Below are positions 18,846-27,541 of a stretch of DNA of 39,225 nt, in pieces. Below the pieces are notes generated by a model. It worked only from the letters and a program-made list of their open reading frames with translations. It was not told the DNA's origin and searched no databases. Every line of letters begins with the position of its first letter. Position 1 is the first letter of the stretch. The position numbers and the translations under genes are program-made. This DNA comes from Rhodoplanes serenus. Lineage in GTDB: Bacteria; Pseudomonadota; Alphaproteobacteria; Rhizobiales; Xanthobacteraceae. The stretch covers positions 1 through 39,225 of the forward strand of contig CAMAWG010000020.1 of assembly GCA_945861855.1 (NCBI GenBank). The letters run 5' to 3'.

Positions 18846-19634
18846 ATGAAGTACGATACCAACTTCAAGTCGGTCAAAGACGATGTTTCGGCCGAGGAAT
18901 GGCAGGCGCGGGTCGAACTCGCCGCCTGCTACCGGCTGGTCGATCAGTACGAGATGACCGATCTCATTTACAACCACATCACCGCCCGCATCCCTGGCAC
19001 CGACCACCTGCTGATCAACCTCTACGGGCTGCTCTACAAAGAAATTACGGCCTCAAGCTTGGTGAAGATCGACGTCGAGGGCGAGATCATCGCCAAGCCC
19101 GACACCGACTACGGCATCAACAAGTCCGGCTACGTGATCCACGGCGCGATCCACAAGGCGCGGCCGGAGGTCAAATGCGTGCTGCACACCCACACCCGCG
19201 CCGGCATCGCGGTGTCCGCCATGCAATGCGGGCTCCTGCCGCTGTCGCAGACCTCGATCCGCTTCGTCGGCCACATCGGCTATCACGACTACGAGGGGCC
19301 GGCGGTGGACCTCGACGAGCGGGAACGGATCGTCAGCGACCTCGGCCCGCACGATGCGCTGATCATGCGCAACCACGGGCTGCTCACCTGCGGGTCGACG
19401 GTGCAGCAGGCGTTCAACACCATGTACCAGCTCGAACAGTCCTGCCGCTCGCAGGTCGACTCGATGGCGGCGCGCACCGAGCTGACCATGCCGGGCGAGA
19501 ACGTGCTTGCCCACACCGCGCATCTCTACCAGCCCGGAACGCGCCGGCCCTACGGCGTGCTGGAATGGCCGGCCATGCTGCGCCTGCTCGACGCCGAGCA
19601 GAAGAGCTCCGGCTATCCGCCGTACTGGCACTGA
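18846..19634 (+). CDS. Class II aldolase/adducin family protein
   Basis: A 262-residue zinc-dependent class II aldolase/adducin-fold enzyme. Ligand histidines are visible in LHTHTRAG (about residues 116-123) and RNHGLLTCG (about 177-185); YNHITARIPG and NKSGYVIHGAIH near the N-terminal half are also typical. Relatives include sugar-phosphate aldolases and decarboxylases such as the pyridine-dicarboxylate decarboxylase of vitamin B6 breakdown. As the first gene of an island with a molybdenum hydroxylase, a role in C-C cleavage or decarboxylation of an oxidised ring acid is reasonable but unproven. The next gene begins four bases after the stop. Confidence 0.87.
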   Translation: MKYDTNFKSVKDDVSAEEWQARVELAACYRLVDQYEMTDLIYNHITARIPGTDHLLINLYGLLYKEITASSLVKIDVEGEIIAKPDTDYGINKSGYVIHGAIHKARPEVKCVLHTHTRAGIAVSAMQCGLLPLSQTSIRFVGHIGYHDYEGPAVDLDERERIVSDLGPHDALIMRNHGLLTCGSTVQQAFNTMYQLEQSCRSQVDSMAARTELTMPGENVLAHTAHLYQPGTRRPYGVLEWPAMLRLLDAEQKSSGYPPYWH

Positions 19635-19638
19635 GCGG

Positions 19639-20514
19639 ATGAAGCCTGCCGCGTTCGAATATTCGCGCCCCGCCGACATCGATGAGGCCTGCGCATTGCT
19701 TGCGGCCGACGACGGCGCGCGCGTGATCGCGGGCGGCCAGACCTTGGGGCCGCTGATGGCGATGCGGCTGGCGCGGCCGTCTCGGCTGATCGACATTGCG
19801 CGAATTCCCGGCCTCGCTTTCGTTCGCGACGAAGGAAAGGAGATCGTTGTCGGCGCGACCACCCGGCAGCACGTCGTTGAGAACGACCCGCTTGTGCGTG
19901 CGAAGCTGCCGCTGCTCGCCAAGGTCATGCCCTTCGTCGGGCACACCGCGACCCGCGCGCGCGGCACCGTCGGCGGCTCGCTCGTCAACGGCGACCCGGC
20001 CGCCGAGATCGTATTGGTCGCGGTGACGCTCGGCGCCATCTTGGTCTGGCGCGACGGCGGCGAGAGCCAGTCCATCGCTGCTTCAGATTTTTTCCTTGGG
20101 CCGATGGTGACCGCGTTGCCGCTGACCGCATGTCTCGCGGAAGCGCGCTTCCCGGTGTGGCCGGAACCGCGTGTCGGCGTGGGCTTCCACGAGATCAACG
20201 CCCGGCAGAGCGATTTCGCCTTCGTGTCGGCCGCGGCGCAGATCGCGCTCGACGCCGACGGATGCTGCACGAGGGCCGCGATTGGCATCGGCGCCGCGAC
20301 CGCCGTTCCGCTGCGGCTCGACGCGGTGGCGGATGCGCTGAAAGGCCAGCGTTTCGACGAAGCCAGGGTGCGCGAATTGGCCAAGGCCGCGCTGGCAGGC
20401 ATCGAGGCGATGGCCGATCTGCACGCCTCCGCCGAATATCGAAAGCGCGTCGCCGTCACGATGGCCGTTCGCGCCATCGCCGATGCTTATCAAGACGCCG
20501 CGAGGCGTCCATGA
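19639..20514 (+). CDS. Molybdenum hydroxylase FAD subunit (CoxM-like)
   Basis: The 291-residue flavin subunit of a xanthine-oxidase-family hydroxylase. It shows the FAD motif VIAGGQTLGPLMAMRLARPSRLIDI (about residues 28-52), a second flavin contact in TATRARGTVGGSLVNGDPAAEI (about 105-126), and a CO-dehydrogenase flavoprotein C-terminal domain. It passes electrons from the Fe-S subunit to an external acceptor. The ATG follows the aldolase stop with GAGCGG as ribosome site, and its own stop overlaps the next start as ATGA, fixing a fixed-ratio M-S-L operon. Confidence 0.92.
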   Translation: MKPAAFEYSRPADIDEACALLAADDGARVIAGGQTLGPLMAMRLARPSRLIDIARIPGLAFVRDEGKEIVVGATTRQHVVENDPLVRAKLPLLAKVMPFVGHTATRARGTVGGSLVNGDPAAEIVLVAVTLGAILVWRDGGESQSIAASDFFLGPMVTALPLTACLAEARFPVWPEPRVGVGFHEINARQSDFAFVSAAAQIALDADGCCTRAAIGIGAATAVPLRLDAVADALKGQRFDEARVRELAKAALAGIEAMADLHASAEYRKRVAVTMAVRAIADAYQDAARRP

Positions 20515-20999
20515 AGGTCGAGCTCGACATCAATCGGGAAAGGCACACGGTCGACGTGGAGCCGCGCCTGAGCCTGCTCGATTGCCTCCGCGACAAGCTG
20601 CTGCTGACCGGGGCGCATGCCGGCTGCGAGCATGGCGTCTGCGGCGCCTGCACCGTGCTTGTCGACGGCGCGGCGGTGCGCTCCTGCCTGATGTTCGCGG
20701 TGCAGGCCGACGGCGTCGCCATCACCACCATCGAAGGGCTGTCGCCCGGACCGGGCGAGCTGTCGCCCCTTCAGGATGCGTTCTGCGAGACCCATGGCAT
20801 GCAATGCGGCTACTGCACGCCGGCGATGATTCTTGCGGCCCACGCGTTGCTGTCGAAAAACACCTCGCCGACCCGGGAAGAAATCGTCGACGCCATCTCC
20901 GGCAATATCTGCCGCTGCACCGGCTACGCGCAGATCGTCGAAGCCATCGCGCTCGCCGCCGAGCGGATACGCGGCCAGAACGATCCGGTGCGGCCATGA
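20511..20999 (+). CDS. Molybdenum hydroxylase 2Fe-2S subunit (CoxS-like)
   Basis: A 162-residue subunit with two [2Fe-2S] domains. The plant-ferredoxin-like cluster uses cysteines in GCEHGVCGACTVL plus one further on (RSCLMF); the helical domain uses CGYCTPAMI and CRCTGY. All eight cysteines are present. It relays electrons from the molybdenum centre in the large subunit to FAD in the medium subunit. Both ends overlap neighbours by ATGA, which implies coupled translation. Confidence 0.95.
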   Translation: MKVELDINRERHTVDVEPRLSLLDCLRDKLLLTGAHAGCEHGVCGACTVLVDGAAVRSCLMFAVQADGVAITTIEGLSPGPGELSPLQDAFCETHGMQCGYCTPAMILAAHALLSKNTSPTREEIVDAISGNICRCTGYAQIVEAIALAAERIRGQNDPVRP

Positions 21000-23392
21000 C
21001 CGTGTCCGGTAAATTCCGCTTCATCTCGTCCGACCGCCGCGTGCGCGAGGACCGCCGCTTCGTGGTCGGCAAGGGGAACTTTGCCGCCGACATCGTGCCG
21101 CAGGGCGTCAAGCACGTCGCGCTGGTGACGTGTCCGCATCCGGCCGCTCGCATCGTTTCCATCGATAAGACCGCTGCGCTGGCGATGCCGGGCGTGCGAT
21201 ATGTGCTCGAAGGTGCCGAGCTTGCGGGCGCGACCAATGTGCTCGCGACAGGCCTCGATACGCCCAACGTGCCGCGCTATCCGCTGGCTCTCAACGTGGC
21301 GCGTTACGCCGGCGAATGGGTCGCGGCTGTCGTTGCGGACAGCCGGGCGCTGGCGGAGGATGCGGCCGAGGCCGTGGTCATCGAATACGAGCCGCTGCCA
21401 TTCGTGCTCGATGCCGACGAGGCCTATGCCGGCGGCACGCTGGTGCACGAGGCGCACGCCTCGAACGTTTTGCTCGATCGCACCTTCACCTGGGGCGAGG
21501 TCGAGAAGGATTTTTCGGCAAGCCCGCACAAGCTCAAGCACCGCGTCAAATGGGGCCGCAGCTCGACGGTGCCGATCGAGACCTTCGGTGTCACGGCGAG
21601 CTGGGATCCCTGGCGCGAGATTCTCGACATCTGGGCCTCGATCCAGATGCCGAAATATCCCGACCAGACAGCGATGGCGCTGAAAATTCCGATGTCGTCG
21701 GTGCGTGTGCATTACGACGTGGATGTCGGCGGCAGCTACGGCGTCAAGCGCGGCATCAAGCACACGGTGCTGGTCGGCTATCTCTCCAGGCGGCTCGGCG
21801 TCCCGGTGCGGCTGATCGAGGACCGGCTGGAGAACATGCGCGGCGGCGACATGCACGGACCCGAGCGCAACTTCGACGTCGAAGTGGCATTCGACGACCA
21901 GGGCATCATCCGCTCGATGAAGATGCGCGCGCTCGACAATGTCGGCGCCTATGCCGGGCGCTCGCCGTTCCAACTCGGCAAGCCGGTCGGCGCCATCGTC
22001 GGGCCGTACAAGATCAAGAGTGTGCAGTATCAGGCTATCGCCGTGGTCACCAACAAGACGGTGCAGGAGGCGGTACGCGCCTTCGGCCAGTCGCCGACCA
22101 ACTACGCCATCGAGCGCACCATCGACGAAGTGGCCATCAGGCTCGGCCTCGACCGCATCGAGATTCGCCGCCGCAACATGATCCGGCACGAGGAATTCCC
22201 CTATCTCATTCCCAGCGGCTCGACCTACGACTCCGGCGACTACCACACCGTCATCGACAAGGTGCTGGCGCAAGCGGGCTACGGCGATCTGATCGCCGAG
22301 CGCGACCGGCTTCGCGCGGCGGGGACGCTGGCAGGCATCGGCATTGCCGCCTGCCTGGAGCCGAGCGGCGGCAACTCGTCGTTCGAGCCGCTGCTCAATC
22401 CGAAGGTCGGCACCACCACCTGGATGGACTCCTGCCGCATCAGCATCGATCTGGTGGGCTCGATCACCGCCACCATGCACACGACCTCGGCCGGACAGGG
22501 CCACGAGACCCTGGTCGGCACCGTGGTCGGCGAGGTGCTGGAGGTCGATCCCGACAAGGTCCGCGTGGTGCGGGCGGACTCGCTCAATTCATTGCCGAGC
22601 AACAGCCCGGTCGGCAGCCGCATGGCGATCATGCTCGGCGGCGCGGCGTTTCACGCGGCGAAGGCGCTGAAGGACAAGCTCACCGCCATCGCCGCGCACG
22701 ATCTCGGCGTGCCGGCGGAACGCATCGCCTACAAGGACGGCAACGCCTTCGACACCGCCGCGCCGGATAGGAAGCGAACCTGGGCCGAGCTCGTCACCAT
22801 CGCCCACCGACACATCCACAAGCTGCCGGCCGGCATGGAACCTGGTCTTTCGGTGAGCCACATCATGCCGGTGCCGATGGGCGGCGGCCTGCCGACCGCG
22901 GACGGCCGCGTGCAGATGTATCCCTGCTACTCGTTTGAGTTCCATCTGATGCTGGTGGCGATCGATCCCGATCTCGGCAAGCCCGAGATCAAGCGCTACG
23001 TCATCGGCCACGACTGCGGCACGGTGATCAACCCGAAGATCGTGCGCGGCATGACGATGGGCGGCATTGCCCATGGAATAGGCGCAGCACTCTACGAGGA
23101 GTTCGCCTACAACGACGACGGCCTGCTGGTAGCACAGAATTTTATGGATTACCTCCTGCCATCCGCGCACGAGGTGCCGCCCGTCGAAATCGTGCATCAC
23201 GAGACGCCGTCGCCGCTCACCGTGTTCGGCCAGAAGGGCTCGGGCGAAAGCGGCTATCTCGGCGCGCCAGCGGCTATTGCCAGCGCGGTGAACGACGCGG
23301 TGCGGCCGCTCGGCATCGTGGTCAACTCTCTTCCTATCAAAGTGGCGCGGCTTGGCGATATGATCGCCGCCGCGCGCGACAAGTTGCGGTAG
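20996..23392 (+). CDS. Molybdenum hydroxylase large subunit (CoxL/XdhB-like)
   Basis: A 798-residue molybdopterin-cytosine-dinucleotide type subunit that would hydroxylate a ring or aldehyde carbon with water oxygen. The catalytic glutamate lies in GQKGSGESGYLG at about residue 751. The active-site loop reads RAFGQSPT (from residue 361), which is neither the CODH AYXCSFR loop nor the AYRGAGRPE of xanthine or aldehyde oxidases, so carbon monoxide is not the substrate and the specificity is probably unusual. DVDVGGSYGVKRG (about residues 242-254) corresponds to the GGGFG region. It ends the M-S-L set; the TRAP genes follow after 91 bases. Confidence 0.93.
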   Translation: MTVSGKFRFISSDRRVREDRRFVVGKGNFAADIVPQGVKHVALVTCPHPAARIVSIDKTAALAMPGVRYVLEGAELAGATNVLATGLDTPNVPRYPLALNVARYAGEWVAAVVADSRALAEDAAEAVVIEYEPLPFVLDADEAYAGGTLVHEAHASNVLLDRTFTWGEVEKDFSASPHKLKHRVKWGRSSTVPIETFGVTASWDPWREILDIWASIQMPKYPDQTAMALKIPMSSVRVHYDVDVGGSYGVKRGIKHTVLVGYLSRRLGVPVRLIEDRLENMRGGDMHGPERNFDVEVAFDDQGIIRSMKMRALDNVGAYAGRSPFQLGKPVGAIVGPYKIKSVQYQAIAVVTNKTVQEAVRAFGQSPTNYAIERTIDEVAIRLGLDRIEIRRRNMIRHEEFPYLIPSGSTYDSGDYHTVIDKVLAQAGYGDLIAERDRLRAAGTLAGIGIAACLEPSGGNSSFEPLLNPKVGTTTWMDSCRISIDLVGSITATMHTTSAGQGHETLVGTVVGEVLEVDPDKVRVVRADSLNSLPSNSPVGSRMAIMLGGAAFHAAKALKDKLTAIAAHDLGVPAERIAYKDGNAFDTAAPDRKRTWAELVTIAHRHIHKLPAGMEPGLSVSHIMPVPMGGGLPTADGRVQMYPCYSFEFHLMLVAIDPDLGKPEIKRYVIGHDCGTVINPKIVRGMTMGGIAHGIGAALYEEFAYNDDGLLVAQNFMDYLLPSAHEVPPVEIVHHETPSPLTVFGQKGSGESGYLGAPAAIASAVNDAVRPLGIVVNSLPIKVARLGDMIAAARDKLR

Positions 23393-23483
23393 AGCTGCGT
23401 TGGCAAAGGTGCCGCCAGTTGTTAGGCTGGCGTCTCCGGCGGCTTGAATACGCCGGAAAACAAAAAATTCCAGGGAGGGATCG

Positions 23484-24506
23484 ATGACCAGGATGGACCA
23501 CCGGCCTGTGTGCCGTGTTGCGGCGGCTATCGTCGCGCTTGCGCTGGCAATTCTGACGCCGTCCGCTTCGTCGGACGCGGCGGAATTCACGATGAAGTTC
23601 GGTACCGCCACGTTCAACGACACCCAGCACCAGTACATCAAGTTCTACAAGGAGGCGCTCGAAAAGGCGTCCAACGGGCGCATCGAGGTCGGCATCTATC
23701 CGCGCAGCGAACTCGGCCCGATCCCGCGCATGATCGACGGACTGCAGCTCGGCACGATCGAGGCCTATATCGGGCCCGCCGATTTCTACGTCGGCGTCGA
23801 TCCGCGCTTCGGCGTTTTCAGCACGCCGATGCTGTTCAAGGACAAGGATCACGCCACGGCGACGGTGTTCGACCCGACGCTGAACGAATACGCCCTGATG
23901 CTCGGCGAACCCAAGGGCATCGCGGGCCTTGGCATCTTTGGAACCGGATCGTCGAACTACGCCGCCAAGAGCGCGATCATCAATCTGTCGGACTTCAGCG
24001 GCAAGAAGCTGCGCGTCAATGCAACCGCGATGGAGCGCGAGAAAATGCGCCGGCTCGGCGCCACAGCTGTGCCGCTGCCGTTGAACGAGGTGCTTCCCTC
24101 GCTGCAGCGCGGCGTCATCGACGGCACCATGAGCGGCACCGCGATCTTCGTCGCGTTCAAGATGAACGACGTGGTCAAGACGATCACCATCACCAACGAC
24201 ACGATGCTGGTCTCGCTCGCGGTGGTCAGCAAGGCCTGGCTCGACAAGCTGCCGCCGGACCTGCGCAAGATCGTGCTCGACACCGGCCGCGCGATGCAGC
24301 CCAAGACGCACGAATGGGAGAAGGAATTCAGCAAGGGCCTGGAGAAGACCTGGGCTGACATGGGCGGCCAGATCCACACGCTGTCGCGCGCCGATCTCGC
24401 CAAGATGGCCGAACTGCTGAAATCGGTCGGCGACGACGTCACCAAGGACCAGCCCGCGGTCAGCGACATGCTCAAGCGGGTCCGCGCCGTCGCGGCAAAG
24501 CATTGA
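23484..24506 (+). CDS. TRAP transporter solute-binding protein (DctP family)
   Basis: A 340-residue periplasmic receptor with a signal peptide over about residues 1-33. The mature protein begins EFTMKFGTATFNDTQHQYIKFYKEALEKAS, then PRSELGPIPRMIDGLQLGTIEAYIG; the ligand-arginine region appears in KKLRVNATAMEREKMRRLGATAVPLPLNEV, and LQRGVIDGTMSG is typical of DctP. TRAP receptors of this type take carboxylates. A strong GGGAGGG ribosome site precedes the ATG. It belongs to the catabolic island and probably delivers its substrate. An 11-bp hairpin separates it from dctQ. Confidence 0.94.
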   Translation: MTRMDHRPVCRVAAAIVALALAILTPSASSDAAEFTMKFGTATFNDTQHQYIKFYKEALEKASNGRIEVGIYPRSELGPIPRMIDGLQLGTIEAYIGPADFYVGVDPRFGVFSTPMLFKDKDHATATVFDPTLNEYALMLGEPKGIAGLGIFGTGSSNYAAKSAIINLSDFSGKKLRVNATAMEREKMRRLGATAVPLPLNEVLPSLQRGVIDGTMSGTAIFVAFKMNDVVKTITITNDTMLVSLAVVSKAWLDKLPPDLRKIVLDTGRAMQPKTHEWEKEFSKGLEKTWADMGGQIHTLSRADLAKMAELLKSVGDDVTKDQPAVSDMLKRVRAVAAKH

Positions 24507-24521
24507 CGCGCACCACGCGGC

Positions 24522-24559
24522 CGCGGCGGAGCATGGCGATGGCGCCACGCTCCGCCGCG
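24522..24559 (+). terminator. 11-bp perfect hairpin between dctP and dctQ
   Basis: CGCGGCGGAGC (24522-24532) pairs with GCTCCGCCGCG (24549-24559) across a 16-nt loop, starting 16 bases after the dctP stop. No U-tract follows. This position suits an mRNA-stabilising or partial termination structure that favours the abundant binding protein over the membrane subunits. Confidence 0.45.
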
Positions 24560-24586
24560 CGCATGCGGCAGCTTTGGGCGTGCGTC

Positions 24587-24628
24587 CGCGCCATGAGACT
24601 CGCGCCGTGAGAGTCGCGCCATGATCCT
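24587..24628 (+). repeat. Three tandem 14-bp repeats over the dctQ start
   Basis: CGCGCCATGAGACT, CGCGCCGTGAGAGT and CGCGCCATGATCCT follow one another without gaps. Each offers ATG or GTG at the same place; the third ATG is the dctQ start. The first ATG (24593) opens a five-codon frame that ends inside the second repeat. No Shine-Dalgarno precedes dctQ. Confidence 0.6.
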
Positions 24629-25130
24629 TGCCAGGATTCCTCGTTTGATTCTCCGGGATATCCCGCGCATTGCAATCGGCGTGATCCTGCTGCTCGCCAT
24701 CGCGATCAATTTCGCCAACGTTGTCGGCCGCTACGTGTTTCTGGCGCCGCTGCCTTGGGCAGAGGAGGTGCTGAGCTTTCTGGTGATCTGGGGCGTCTGC
24801 CTCGGCGCCTCTGCGGTCACCTACGACCGGCGGCATCTCGCCATGGACGTGCTCGTCGGCGCATATCCGCCGATGCTTCGCCGGGTACTGGACGGGCTGC
24901 TTCTCGCGGGGATCATCGGCTTCTGCGGCTTCGCCAGCATTCAGGCGTGGCAGATCGTGAAGATCATGGCCGCGAACGGGCAGGTGAGCATCACCGCCGG
25001 AATTCCGATGACCGTGCCCTACGCCGCGTTTGTCGTCGGATTTGCAATGATCGTACTGGCGGCGATCGCCGAACCCATCGCACGACGCTTCGATCCGGCG
25101 AGCGAGACGCAAGACGGCTCCAACCTCTGA
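24621..25130 (+). CDS. TRAP transporter small membrane subunit (DctQ family)
   Basis: A 169-residue protein with four hydrophobic helices. The family signature NFANVVGRYVFLAPLPWAEEVLSFLVIWGVCLGAS is present across helices one and two, and YDRRHLAMDVLVG between helices. It bridges the receptor to the DctM transporter. The start is ATG 24621 within a triple repeat and lacks a clear ribosome site. The next gene begins 11 bases after the stop. Confidence 0.9.
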   Translation: MILARIPRLILRDIPRIAIGVILLLAIAINFANVVGRYVFLAPLPWAEEVLSFLVIWGVCLGASAVTYDRRHLAMDVLVGAYPPMLRRVLDGLLLAGIIGFCGFASIQAWQIVKIMAANGQVSITAGIPMTVPYAAFVVGFAMIVLAAIAEPIARRFDPASETQDGSNL

Positions 25131-25141
25131 GGCGCGACTCC

Positions 25142-26416
25142 ATGTTGTGGTTGATGCTGATCCTGCCGATTCTGCTGTTGATTCTCGGATTCCCGTTTTT
25201 CATCGTTCTGCTTTCGACCGCGACGCTGGCGATCGTCTGGTTCACCAGCGTGCCGCCGACCGCGGTCCTGCAGACCATGTTCGGCAGCATCGGCAATTTC
25301 GCGCTGCTGGCCGTTCCGTTCTTCATCTTTGCCGGCGAGTTGATGGCGCGCGGCGGCATGGCGCGGCGGCTGGTGGCGGTGGTGATCGCGCTGTTCGGCG
25401 GGTTTCGCGGCAGCACCCCCATCACCACCGTGGGCGCGGCGACGCTTTACGGGGCGATTTCCGGCTCGACCGCGGCGACGGTCGCGGCGCTTGGGCCGAT
25501 GTTCTATCCGCAGTTGCGCAAGGCCGGCTACAACGAAAAATTCTCGCTCGGAGTCATCACCTGCACCGGCTTCATCGACAATATCATTCCACCGTCGATC
25601 GCGATGATCCTCTATTGCGCGGCGGCCGAGGAGTCGGTGATCAAGCTGTTTGCGGCGGGCATCGTTCCCGGACTGGTGCTCGCCCTGATCATGTCGCTCT
25701 ACATCTACGCCTATGCCCGCTGGAACAACGTGCATGATTCCCGGCCGTTCCGATGGGGCGCGTTGGCGGTGGCGCTGAAGGAAGGCGTCTGGGCCGTCGG
25801 GGCGCCGGTCCTGATCTTCGGTGGCCTCTACGGCGGTGTGTTCTCGCCGACCGAGGCCGCCGGTGCGGCCTGCGTCTATGTCGCATTCGTCACGATGGCG
25901 ATCTATCGCGAGATCGGCTGGCGCGACTTCTGGGACGTGTCGGTCCGGTCGATGTACCTGACCGCGCAGATATTCCTCATCGTCGCGGTGGCCGGCGTGT
26001 TTTCCTGGTTGCTGACGACCAGCGGTGTCGCGCGCTCGGCGGTCGGGGCGATCGAGCACCTCCAATTGCAGCCCTGGCTGGTGATGTTGGCGATCAACAT
26101 TTTTCTGCTGGTCGTCGGGTGCTTCATCGATACGGCATCGGCAATTCTGGTGCTTACGCCACTGCTGCTGCCGATTGCGGTGGCTGCGGGAGTCGATCCG
26201 ATCCATTTCGGGATCATCGTTACGGTCAACCTGAGCATCGGGACGTTCACGCCGCCGTTCGGTGTCAACATCTTCGTCGCGCAGTCGATTTTCAAGGTGC
26301 CGCTGAGCAGCATCTATTCCGGCTTGGTTCCCTTCATCGGCGTCACGATTCTCGGGCTGATGATCATCACCTACGTGCCCGGGCTGTCCCTCTGGCTGGT
26401 GCGGCTGATCGGCTAG
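25142..26416 (+). CDS. TRAP transporter large membrane subunit (DctM family)
   Basis: A 424-residue, roughly twelve-helix transporter driven by the sodium or proton gradient. Landmarks are LAVPFFIFAGELMARGGMARRLV (about residues 56-78), TLYGAISGSTAATVAALGPMFYPQL (about 101-125), GFIDNIIPPSIAMILYC and, near the end, NLSIGTFTPPFGVNIFV. Length and motifs are normal for DctM. With the dctP- and dctQ-like genes it forms a complete TRAP system. The amidohydrolase gene follows after about 100 bases. Confidence 0.94.
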   Translation: MLWLMLILPILLLILGFPFFIVLLSTATLAIVWFTSVPPTAVLQTMFGSIGNFALLAVPFFIFAGELMARGGMARRLVAVVIALFGGFRGSTPITTVGAATLYGAISGSTAATVAALGPMFYPQLRKAGYNEKFSLGVITCTGFIDNIIPPSIAMILYCAAAEESVIKLFAAGIVPGLVLALIMSLYIYAYARWNNVHDSRPFRWGALAVALKEGVWAVGAPVLIFGGLYGGVFSPTEAAGAACVYVAFVTMAIYREIGWRDFWDVSVRSMYLTAQIFLIVAVAGVFSWLLTTSGVARSAVGAIEHLQLQPWLVMLAINIFLLVVGCFIDTASAILVLTPLLLPIAVAAGVDPIHFGIIVTVNLSIGTFTPPFGVNIFVAQSIFKVPLSSIYSGLVPFIGVTILGLMIITYVPGLSLWLVRLIG

Positions 26417-26518
26417 CCAAGAGCCTCGCCGCTTAGTATGAACCGCTATCGGTTCGTCCCGCCTGGATCTGGATTTCAGCGCAACCCGCCCCGGCCAATC
26501 CAGGCCTGCCACCCGCCA

Positions 26519-27508
26519 ATGCGAACAGACATGATCGTCGACACCCACGGCCACATGATTCCGCCGGACCTGCTCGCGGCCATCCGCAAGGAAGGGCCGC
26601 GGCTGTCCTCGCTGCGCCTGATCGAAGACCCGGCAGGGCTGGCCATCGCCTTCGGCAAGGCCAAGCCGAGCCGGCCGATCATGAAAGGCTTGAGCGATCT
26701 CACCGGGCGTCTCGCCTGGATGGACAAGCAGGGCATCGACAAGCAGGTGAACGGCGGCTGGCCCGACTGGTTCGGCAGCGACCTGTCGCCGGCCGACGGG
26801 GTGGCCTGGTGCAAGATCATGAACGAGGGGCTGCTCTCCGCCGCGCGGGCCGAGCCGCGCTTCGTGCCGCTCGCCACGCTGCCCATGCAGGACGGCGCTG
26901 ACGCTGGCGCGGTGCTGAAAGAGGCGATGGCGGCGGGCTTCCGCGGCGCGATGATCTCGACCTTGCCGCGCGGGATCGGCAGCGTGCTCGACGCGCCCGA
27001 CCTCGATCCGTTCTGGAAGGCCGCCGACGACACCGGCGCCGTCATCCATATCCACCCAGCCTTCGATGCAGGCGAAAGCCGCGTGCACGATTACGGCCTC
27101 GCCAACGGCGTTGGCCGGGTCAGCGATGCCATCGTCGCCGTATCGCGCCTCGCCATGAGCGGCCACATCACGCGCTACAGGAACGCCAAGGTCTTCGTCC
27201 CGATTGCCGCGGGCGGCCTGCCGATCGTTGTCGGGCGGCTCAAGCGCAACCATTCCATCACGCCCGGAACGTCCGATCCGGCCGAGGCACTGAGCCTGAT
27301 GTACACCGATACCATCGAGCACGATCCGCGGGTGCTGCGGTTTGTCATCGAGATGATGGGCGCGGACCGTGTCATGCTCGGCTCCGACATGCCGTTCCCC
27401 ATCGGCGACCACGAGCCGATGACGATCGTCAAGAATGCCGGCCTCAAGCCGGATCAGGTTGAAGCCATCAGCGGAGGAACGGCCCGGAAGCTGTTCCGCA
27501 TCCAATGA
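26519..27508 (+). CDS. ACMSD-like amidohydrolase
   Basis: A 329-residue TIM-barrel enzyme of the amidohydrolase_2 (PF04909) group, which contains metal-dependent decarboxylases such as 2-amino-3-carboxymuconate-semialdehyde decarboxylase and gamma-resorcylate decarboxylase. The first metal site DTHGHMIPP is near the N-terminus, the middle histidine in AVIHIHPAF, and the final aspartate in MLGSDMPFP (about residues 286-294). ATG 26519 or 26531 fits the family N-terminus; an earlier ATG at 26438 adds a proline-rich stretch that looks non-coding. In an island with a ring hydroxylase, decarboxylation of a hydroxylated acid is the most economical guess. Confidence 0.88.
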   Translation: MRTDMIVDTHGHMIPPDLLAAIRKEGPRLSSLRLIEDPAGLAIAFGKAKPSRPIMKGLSDLTGRLAWMDKQGIDKQVNGGWPDWFGSDLSPADGVAWCKIMNEGLLSAARAEPRFVPLATLPMQDGADAGAVLKEAMAAGFRGAMISTLPRGIGSVLDAPDLDPFWKAADDTGAVIHIHPAFDAGESRVHDYGLANGVGRVSDAIVAVSRLAMSGHITRYRNAKVFVPIAAGGLPIVVGRLKRNHSITPGTSDPAEALSLMYTDTIEHDPRVLRFVIEMMGADRVMLGSDMPFPIGDHEPMTIVKNAGLKPDQVEAISGGTARKLFRIQ

Positions 27509-27541
27509 CGATCAGCCGCCGCGTGTGAAGGAGTGCCGTCC

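Noticed and set aside
20996..23392. Carbon monoxide dehydrogenase large subunit
   Set aside because: The CODH active-site cysteine loop is missing, so only the general molybdenum hydroxylase family is supported.
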